From Bimastos eiseni (lineage: Eukaryota > Annelida > Clitellata > Crassiclitellata > Lumbricidae): 64,000 nt of DNA. Both the position numbers and the translations under genes were made by a program. This document shows, in pieces, positions 45,701 to 56,600 of the stretch; position 1 is the stretch's first letter, and each line of letters opens with the position of its first letter. The notes below the pieces were generated by a model. It was not told the origin of the DNA. It ran no database searches and saw nothing but the letters and a program-made list of their open reading frames with translations. The stretch is taken from assembly GCA_959347315.1 (NCBI GenBank), contig OY365819.1, positions 23,268,589 through 23,332,588 on the forward strand. The letters are read 5' to 3'.

Positions 45701-48700
45701 GTCCGCGAGGCAAAGATTCGACCGTTTGCATCTGAAAGATGGTCTGATGGCTTAGGAAACTTGCGAATAAAATGCCTCTGAAACGTGCAAAATCATTAGC
45801 AAAGCCGACGAATAAGTTCGGTACGCAAATCGACCACGAGGGAACTCCAATATGTTCAAAGTTACTGAGCTAATTCTGCTTGTAAGCCTAAATGAAAACA
45901 TTCGTCAAAATGACGCACCAGGCGATCAATCGACCAACATGGCCGATGACATGCGCAGAAGTCACTAGCCTATACGCCTATTTGTTAAGCTATGGCCAAT
46001 GAGATAATGTGAACAAGTTATTACATGATCCCAATGCAACTGTTTGGCAGTCATGCAAAGCGCCCATCTCTTTCTAGATCACATTTCCAACGCCATCTCG
46101 CCAACGAAGGATGGGTCGACCTTGGGGAGAGTAGAGGAAATCATCCCTGACCCGAGCGGATCTGCTCTTCTAGCCAACTGTTACCATTGCTTCATCTCAT
46201 AGAGATGCAGAGAAATGAAACCCTCGAATGCTTCAGATTAAACCACATTAGTATGTGAGAGATATATTGTTATGTGCAGTTCAAACATCTGAGCTAGTGC
46301 AGCCTTTCCGATATTTATTACTGCCCACAATGCCTGGGTTTTTCCCATTTAATAATTTTAATATTTCTTTGGACCGCGTAATAAAAAGCTAATCTCTTAA
46401 GAACTACACAGAATGCTTATACTCAGGGATATGCAATAGTTAAGGCAACCAAAATTAATGTTTGAGTCAAAATAACCTTTTTTGTTTAATCACTGACACT
46501 AAAAACATTCATTCATTCATTGCGAAAATTTATATAGCGCCCCTTCAAGGATCTTCAGGAGCGCTCCCGACTCAACCCTTGCTGAAAAGAAACGTCTTAA
46601 GGCTACTGTGAAATGCATCTGAATGAACCTTAGGCATAAGACGCACCGATAATGGTAGAGCATTCCATGCAATTGGGCCAACAACAGAGAAAGCGCGATG
46701 CTGTCTAATAGCAGTTCGCGTGCGGGGAGTTCAACCTGCGTAGAAGAGCGGAGAGCACGTCGTCCCTGCACGCTTATGGTAGAGCAACAGAGCTCTTGTA
46801 AATACGTGGGGGCGGCACCTAATAGGCACCGCCACACCAAAGCAGAAACGCAGTACACAATCCGCTGTTGGATAGGTAGCCAATGCAGGACACCCAGCAT
46901 ATAATCAGTGACATGACCAAACTTCGGGATACGGCCAATGAGGCTCGCGGCCATGCTCAGGACCCGCTTCAAGCATTCCAACCTCCCAGCGGGTATGTCA
47001 GCGTAGAGCACACAGTAATAGTCAAGGCGAGTGACAATAAAAGAATGGATCAGGGTAGTGGTCGCGTTGATGGTAAGAGAGCGGGAGACAACTCTCAGCT
47101 GGAGCAGCTGATAGTAACAGCTGCGACAGAGCTGATGAATGTGTGCTTTGAAAGTGAGATCCTGGTCTATAATGACACCTAAATCGTGTACAGTTGTAGA
47201 GAATGTAAACTGCGGACACTCAGAGGCAAGGGCTGTAAGATTAAGTTTGCGAACTGTTGGCGCGTGTCTAGCCAGATGAATTGGGTCTTGGATGGGTTGA
47301 GACGCAGGTGGTTCGACGACATCCATGCCCCAAGAATATCCAGCGCTAGGCTCATGGTTCGGACTGTGGGAGCAGCATCAGATGAGAGGCAGTGCATGTA
47401 TGCCTGGACATCATCAGCATAAGACTGGCTTAGGGCAGAGTTAGCTGCGAGAAGGAGGCTTAGGTCGGCCGTGTAAATGATATAAAGAAGAGGACCCAAT
47501 ACCGATCCCTGGGGCAAACCAAAAGGGGCAGGTACCCAAGGAGATCTGGTAGGCCCGTAAACAACTGAGAGGGAACGATCATGCTAAAAAGATCCTAGCC
47601 AATCAAGGAAGTTACCAGAAAGGTTAAATGAGACAGAGAGGCGCCTAAGACGAATATCGTGGTCCACGCTATCACGCTATAAATTGCGGCGCTGACATCT
47701 AGCAATGCCAGAAGAGTCACTTGCGACCTATCAATAGCCCCATATATATCTGATAATAGGCGAATCAGAAAGGTCTCGGTAGAGTGGCCCTTGCGAAAAC
47801 CCGATTGATAAACAGGGAGCAGATTATTCGTTTCCAGATAAGCAGTAAGTTGAAAAGCAACAATCTTTTCGACTATTTTAGACAGGAATGAAACGTTTGC
47901 AATCGATCTGAAGTTTGCTGCATCAGACACGTCGAGTCCATCACGTTTGAGAACAGGCACCAGGATGGACTTCTTCTGTGATGGCGGAAGAATGCCTTCC
48001 AGTAGAGAACGGTTGAAGAGAACAGTGAGGAAAGGAAGAAGAAGGTCCACGTTTTCATGATTCCAATTTTGAATGTAGGAAGCGGATCCAGCTCGCAGGT
48101 TTTCGGGGCTGAGGCGAGGATGATTCGCCGCAGCTCTTGACTAGAAATGGGACTCAGGACGGGCAAACTGCTATCCGTTGAAGGAGAGCTGGCTGTAGTC
48201 TCACGGATTGAAAGCATCTTTGATGTGAAGGATTCGAGGAAATCGGCAGCCGTGAAGGAAGGCGCGTCGGGTTTACGTCCGGCCAGACCACGTCCAAGAA
48301 GGTCGTCGAACGTTGCCCATAGCCTTTTGGGTTCCGCAGCGTGAAAAGTGTTCTTGCACTCCCAGTATGTCTGTTCTTTCTCCCGGTAGCATCTCTGCAT
48401 CTAGCGGACATATTTAACCCAGCAGGCACGGTCAGTTGGCATCTTGGTTCGTCTATAAACTCTCTCTAGGCGTCTTGCGTGGCGCCGCAGAGATCGACAC
48501 TCTGCATCGAACCAGGGCGTCGAAGCGAAGCGACGCACTCTGGCCGGGTGAGATGGCAGAAGACGGTCGATAACGCTCACCATGGCCGCTTTGTAGGTGT
48601 CAAATATGTCAGAAACAGACAAATCAGCCAGTGTGGACGGGTCGGTGTAAGCAGGAATACCGAGCAGCGCTTCTCGGAAGACTTCACGATCCAACCTGCG

Positions 48701-50609
48701 CCATCCCCAGACTTGCCGAGAAATGTATGTTGGCACTTCATGGAGGAAGGGAATGATGGTGATCACGATACCGTGGTCAGAGATGGTCGGAGGATAGATG
48801 TCAATGTCTGTCGGCAGGCAGTCGTCACGTGTGAGGATGACGTCTAGCCAGCCTTCACAAGGATGCGTTGATTCAGCGACGTGCTGCTTCAGGCCAAATT
48901 GATGTGCGATTGATGTGAACTGAATCTTCTTAGTTCATTCATTCAAACTGACATGTACGCTTAAAGTTCTATCTAGTGATAGATGATACATGTAACTATA
49001 CATGTAGTTTAGCAGCAGCTGAATTTATAATGTAACTGTGCGACAACATACAAGGCTTCGATATGTCCTACTGGGATAAGTGAGTTAGCATCAAAATTTA
49101 ACCCAAGTCTGTACTTCTGAGTATTTCTACTTTAGGCCACATAGACTTTACCTGGACATTCTGCAACGCATTTATCTCCAAACATGTACGTAGTGGGCTG
49201 ATAATCCCATTGCAATGCACTCTTGTTGTACTTCATTTCGTTGCATTTATCAACGCATCGACCACCTCTTATGAAATTCTTACAAGGCTACAAAATTTCA
49301 CGTCTCAGTGAATATTCAACATTGCTGTATTAGATCTTTTAAATTTCCTTTATATGGATTTTTTTGATTGTATTTTCATCTAAACCTATAACTTTAATAC
49401 TCGTGGTAATATTTCAAATTGTACAAACTAAATAATTCGTTAAGATTATTTAATCGACTCTTTATTGATATTTAGATTAAGCCTGCTAATATGTATTTAG
49501 GACGTATGCTGTCTGCAACCAAGCGACCAGAGCGCCATCCTATGTGGTTCTTAGAGGTTCTTGCGTCATACATGTAGTCCTCTAGAACCATCTCGGTTGT
49601 GTGTTATCCTGGACCAATTGATCTTCGACTAGTAATTGAAACGCAGAGCGAATGATGCTCATGTAGATGAAGAATTGCTTAGATGGCAATCTCTTTAGGT
49701 CACGTCAAACCCATCAACCAATTCTGAACAAGCGTTTAAAGTGCGACGCTTGGTTAGAGTATACGCATGTATATACACATGTAAGCCTAATCGTGACGGA
49801 CTGCGTCATCAAACACGAAACTCCAGAGTGCCAGAACTCAGGAAAATAGTACTTGAAACTTGTCAACGCTCTCTTGCCAGAATCTAATATTATGTAAAAA
49901 TTGAATTGCGTCGATTGATTGCATCGATTATGAAGATTCGATAAATACCACGCAGGAGGATTCGTCAGAACCTTTACATCCGCCGATGCACTCTGAATGA
50001 CAGGAGCAGTCGGAACATCCTCTGCGACAATCTTTACACGGTCGCTCTAGTTAAACAGAACAACAGATAAGTAAATATAAATATTGCAAGTAATATATAA
50101 ACTTTGATGTCAATCCAGATACCAGTTCCATCCGTTCAAACATCAACCCAGGGGGTACATACAATCTGCTGCGATTGGCAGATGTTTCAATCAAAAAATG
50201 AATATCACCTCAAAGTGAGAACACTGAATGAAACGAAAGAGATAATAAAGTCTCTCTCTCCCTGACTTGCCTGGCACATGTCTGGCCCTTCAGCCCAACA
50301 AAATCGACCATCACCTAATGTACAGCTCTCGTGACAGGTTCCGTTACCTAAAAGAATAACACATTATCTGGATATCATTATTATTATTACAAGGCTAAAA
50401 TGTAATGTAGGGCTCGGTGGCGTAGTGGGATGTTCGGTGCCTTGCGTTCGGAGGATCACAGGTTCGAACCCACCCCTAGTCACTGAGTAGCGACCGTGGA
50501 CAAGTTGCACACCCATGATTGTCTATGAGGAAGGCAACGGGACACCACCACACTCACCTCACCCCAGGGTGGTGTAAAGCCAAATGGACCTGACCTTCGG
50601 GCAGAGAAC

Positions 50610-50659
<50 letters not shown>

Positions 50660-53600
50660 GTAATACAATGTGAGTAGACAGAATTTCAGTTCCTTGTGCT
50701 TGAATTGGGTGATGGTGATTTTTGTACTGAAACAGTTGTCCAACTTACACATTTTCTTCTTTCCAGATGGATCGATTGTGACCTCGCCTTTCGGATTGTT
50801 TCCTATCATGTAATTCCAGTTAATTGTTATCTCGCCGAAACACAACTGTGTGTTGTGCTCGAATAAAACATTTCCATTCGTAATTTCTGTCAACAATGAA
50901 ACATTACTATCAAGATTGACGCCAGCTAAAACGCTCTTCGCAAATTAAATAAAATTCTGCAAATGCATTATCTTCTGAAGATGGGCTTCATCGCTTTTGT
51001 TTGAGGCGAGGTGTACCATTAGTTATATATGTAGTCATCGTCTAACATGTCTAATATAGACACCTTGAGTGACAACATAAAGCCAAATTGTAATTGTATA
51101 TCGAATTTTTGCATATGAATGAACGACTCAACAAAAGAAACGAATGTGGAAGTGAATGAGTGAATACATTGTGAGAATGCAGGCAATTAATGCTGTCCAA
51201 GCAAGAATTGCCTGCATTTCTACAATCAAACTCCTGAGGAAATGGATAGAACTAGATTAACAGTGACCGATCGGTTAGAGCGGTCAGCCCGTAACATTCA
51301 CTGTGCGCTGAGTGAGCGGGTCACTGTGTAGGGACCTTGAGCAAGTCCTTCGCGCACTATTGCTCTGCAGTACAACTCAAATTGCGCCGTCGATGCGTGT
51401 GTGAATGCACTTCTGAGCAAAAGATGTTGGAAGAAGGGCGGTATCAAATATATATCGGTAACAAAACAGATCGGTGATCCGAGTGATGGAACTTGTAATG
51501 CATGGAGATCTAAAGCGAGATAAATAGACAGAAGGGTTTGATAGTCGAGTGGATGAATAAATAAATAAATATATTAGTTAGATTTGATCATAGGCCGTCA
51601 GTAAATGACGTCACGCACATAGTTCACACATCAGTGACAATTTGTGATGAAGGGGAGGGATCTTAAAAATGTGATGTCACATCACCACATAAAAATGCGT
51701 AACTTTGCTTAAAAATTTCACTCAATTAAACAATAATTATTTCCGCTCAATTAACGGTAATTGTTACCACAATTTAACAACACTAAATGATTATTGCATT
51801 ATTAATGTTTTTACATCCTACGCTGGGTGTAAATTTTGGGTTTCGGAAGTGAACACGCAAGCATTAATCAAATTATTCCGTTCAAACGATTAGGCCACAA
51901 AGAGTCGGTGCAAGTCGGCAAAGTGAACAAATGGAGTAATCGCAAACGATAAAATGGAGAGAGTGCAGATTGGGTAAACAGAGAAGAGCTGGATCTCAAT
52001 GATTATCCATTTCACAGGACGAAGAGATCCTAGATAGCTCTCGCTATATTCCATGAAGGAAAATTATTTTGCTTCGATGTGGGAGAATGGAGAAGCATAA
52101 AGTGTGAATTGTGTGAGTTTTATTACATCTCTTGCTTAATTATATGATTCCACCAGAGCTTTTCACTTTGTGGAATGCATGATCATTGCAATAATTATAT
52201 TCTCTGTAATGTCCATATTGTTTCAAGCACTATAATAGTTATAATTACTTTATTTGATAATCATAATTGAAGTTGTATATAATATTCTGGATAGCTGTTT
52301 TTTTCTGGCCAGGGATGCAAAGCTGTGTGACGTCATATTTTAAAGGTATGACTTTTGTGACGAAACGTGACGAGGGGATCAAAAATCATCCCAGACAGAC
52401 AGACAGATAGACAGACAGACAGACAGACAGATAAATAGATAGATAGAAAGAAGGCGAGCGCGCGTAAACAACAGGGTATCACACGTATATCAACATTTAA
52501 TTATATGATTGCCATTGTGGCATCAAATACGTTATTAAATATGTAAATATATTCAGTTTGTACACGCATGACATGTAGGCCTACAGACAAAAACTTCCAA
52601 GCACGATAAAACTCTATATTTAGTTATATTCTATGATGAACAACGAAAGAGCCTCAAACGGAGATGTAACGATGCGACGCATCATTCACACAAGAAGAAT
52701 TGCTTCTCTAACCTTTTCACTGCATTTGCTCATTTCTTTGTTACATTAATGTTGTTGCCAGTTTTCATACTAATTGTCGCTAATCGATCAACTGTGTCTG
52801 CCATAAATCGACCGCAAACAACAGCAAAGAGATCAATTATATTATGGATTGTGCAGAAGAGTGACTCACCTACTAACGACGTCAATTGCAATTCTCTGAG
52901 CCCGATGGAGTCGCTTTTATAGTCGCCATTCCGCGCCACATACAGACTGAACTGTTTCCTGTTTCCAGCATGTGTTACTAAAAAGGTTTTCCAGCCGCGG
53001 ATTACCTTCAACCCATTAAATCGAATTCGATTCACGTAGTTTCCGTAGATAAGAACGTAACCTTTGACCTCTCGGATCGTCTCGAGAAAGCTGAAGTCAA
53101 ACCGTTCGTCTGTAACTTCCATGAAGACGATTTCATTGTTGCTGCGCACTATTGTGCAATTCTCATAAAGCTTTCGAAATTCCTCGTAACGTTTTTCTGG
53201 TTTTATAGAAGTATAGCTTAAACCGTTTTCTGTTCCCTGGCATTCTGCAACGAAAACTCACTGATTTAGAACTTCAGATGACATAAACTGCTACGTACAA
53301 GGGGTCTAACCATAACAATGTGTATTACATGCAAAATGTTCTTAACCAATCTCCATTAATTCGACTCGTATGATACTTATGTCCGTTACTGTTATTGTGT
53401 TACTTGTTTTGGTCATTTACATCTATATAAATTCTTGTCATATATATATATATATAAATTATATCTATTGCAATTGAAAGTTTGCTGAAGCTGTCTGTAT
53501 GAGTCATCCAGTTGCCGACTTTTCCTGCTCAATGAAAGCTGCGTGAAGTTAACTTATGATGCACCGGGGAAAACTGCTGCCGCGGCTGATACTTCGACTC

Positions 53601-56600
53601 TGAGCACGCGTAAGTTACGTTGCCGACTCCCGCTATTATTTTTCTATAAAGCGAAACGAGTACCCAAGATCCGTCACCAGTGCCCAGTTATCTGATGTTA
53701 GCCATTGCCAGTCATCTGATGATAACCATTGCCAGTCATCTGATGATAACCATTGCCTGTCATCTGATGTTAGCTATTGCCAGTTGATGATAGCCATTGC
53801 CAGTCATCTGATGTTAGCCATTGACAGTTATCTGATGATAGCCATTGTCAGCTAGTTATCTGATGATAGCTATAGCCAGCTAGTTATCTTATGATAGCCA
53901 TTGCCAACCATCTGATGTTAGCCGTTGTCAGTCATCTGATGATAACCATTGCCAGTCATCTGATGTTAGCTATTGCCAGTTATCTGATGATAGTCATAGC
54001 CAGCTATTTATCTGATGATAGCCATTGCGAACCATCTGATGTTAGCCATTGCCAGTCATCTGATGATAGCCATTGCCAGTCATCTGATGATAGCCATTGA
54101 CAGTTATCTGATGAAAGCCATTGTCAGCTAGTTATCTGATGATAGCTATAGCCAGCTAGTTATCTGATGATAGCCATTGCCAACCATCTGATGTTAGCCA
54201 TTGCCAGTCATCTGATGATAGCCATTGCCTGACATCTGATGATAGCTGCTTGTGTCGCATGTGGTATCTTGCATAAGGCAATGGAGAGCATAATCGTAAA
54301 GTATATTTACGTCATTTTCTAGTGAGATTATATATAGAGTATAATTGTGGATCAGGGTTATTACTGCCGGCGATATGAGATAGAAAGTGTGCAATAAGAA
54401 TTTAAGTTTCAGTAATATGTAATAGGTCGATCCTGTTGAAAGGTCGATTACTTAGTGCGCACTGAAGGATTACTGGAAATTACTTAGTGAAATACTGTGA
54501 AATTCTTGCCTGAACTGGATTCTAACGACTGGATCATAATGAAGGACTTACTCATTGCCAGTCAAGAATCCGTGAGCTAAGTCTCTGCCATTATTTTAAA
54601 GATCAATTTTATTGAGATTTGTAAAATCAATTGATCGAAATTGTATGTGATTGAATATTTAAGTTTCTGTATATTTGTTATTGTTGACTAATGTGACAGT
54701 AGAGATAATGATATATACATGTAGGCCTATGGTCCATGATCCATCTTATCCACGAGCGTTGAATATGATGTTAGATTAGGAGAAGTTTTGTTTCGTGTTC
54801 TTTCTTTAATACAATGTCTGATTGTAATGTTTTAATCTGTTGATGAAGGTTCTTAGGTAATAATGGGAAAATGGTTCAAGAATCTTTGCATAGAATAGGA
54901 TTAGATCCAGAAGTACAAGGAATCACTTCTCCTCTCTCTAGAGTCTAAACCAAGCTCTGCTCTGGACACGTCGTTCAATAGATTAGAGAACAGGATAACA
55001 TATCTCATAATCAGACACATATAGAACATGAAATGGACAGAATCTCACAGATTCAGTCAGACACTGAAATAAGTAAATGAGTATGTATGTAAGTATATTC
55101 TTCATTTCACCAACTGTATGTCCACACTCTGGTGAACAATACATTTAAACGTACAAGATTCCAATTACAAACGAATTATAACACTCGGATTGTCTGCCTG
55201 TGGAATAACACGGTATGCGAGTAGGGAATAGGAGGTCGTCTTTAAAATAACAGCACATTTAAAAGTACAGCATTCTCATTTAAAATGATCTTCGCTCGAT
55301 TGTCTGCCTGTGGAATAACACGGTAGTTTGTGCGTAGGGAGTGGGAGGAACTGGTGCAGAATGAGACACTGTGTTGTTCAGTACCGCTTTAAAAAGACCC
55401 CCAATCGGTCAAATGATCAAATGTGGGTTCATCTTCTGACAGATATCATTGATGAATCAATCGGTTCATCACTGACTGCAGCCGGGCTACACAGAACCTC
55501 TCGTAGTCAGTCAGAACTAGTTGGAAGTCAGTCAGAGATAATTATCAACAAGCAGAACAGACTGCCAATCTTTCCGATCTTATGATGAGAATAGATAGAA
55601 TAAAGGCTGATCAGATAGAGAGATTTCGTGAGTCGACCGCCCTCAATCCACAGTTGCCGTGCGATACACCCCTCCGCCTTTCGTTGAACTCGTCCCATGA
55701 TTCAAGAGGTGGCCTGCAAGTTCATGAAGCCAGTGCAGCCTTAGCTTTTCTCCGTCGTAGTGAAGGATTAACAGGTAGGCCGTGATCTGACTATAGATTG
55801 TAAGACTGAGAAGGATCTTCACAGCCTACCTATCAGACCTAGTCTAGAAGAAACTAGTAGAATTATAAATCTGTAAATAGAATAGAATAGAATTGGGACC
55901 GATTTCTCTCAGATGAAAGTGCTTACGACGACTAACGAAGGCTTGAAGGAAAAAATATTTCCAGAGTCGAGTTAGAAGGTTTGAAGGATAAGGCATGGTT
56001 GGAATTCAGGAAGTTGCACGTCGACCGTCGCTTAGCGACCGCTGATGGTCGAGACAGAGAACGTTACAATCTGAGGAGCTGATGAATATTCGGTTATTGC
56101 GAACTGTAGACAGAGATTTTGCAGGTTGGGCAATAATTACGTGGGTTCTAGAATTGTCTCGTTTAGCAGATGCTTAGTTATTACAAGAATTTATCTATTT
56201 CACTGTTGCCGCTGTTCTTATCAATATCACTTGGCCTTGGTGGAAGAACCGCGACGTAAGACTTTCTGTGGTGGGTAGGTGCAGGACGAGAGCCAGGCAT
56301 ACGAAGATAGGTAGGCAGGTATGTACATGTAGGTATGCAGACAGATAGGTAGGCAGACACGCAGAAAGAAAAAGAGAAAGCAAGATAGCAAACCACAACA
56401 GAAATAACGAACCATTTTATATCGAATTCTAACTCGACTCTGGAAATATTTTCTCGCTGCATTCCGCATATTATAAGTTCATTTAACGCCCTTTAGCTCT
56501 CCCTCAAACTCGCTCTCCCTCTCCCTCTCTATTTATCTCTCTCCTTCTATCTCTCTCTCTCTCTCTCTCCATCTTCTACTCTCTCATCCCCTCTCTTTCA

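Noticed and set aside
50410..50476. Functional tRNA gene
   Set aside because: A and B boxes are present, but the stem pairing is poor and it continues into a SINE body and tail.
50480..50896. Poly-aspartate protein joined to an L-domain segment
   Set aside because: The Asp run is the CAT tail of a SINE read in reverse; the L-domain part is the real EGFR-like exon 50749-50886, which ends at a GT donor before the SINE.
53690..54245. CRISPR-like array
   Set aside because: The 24-bp units are contiguous with no unique spacers, and the DNA is animal; it is a minisatellite.
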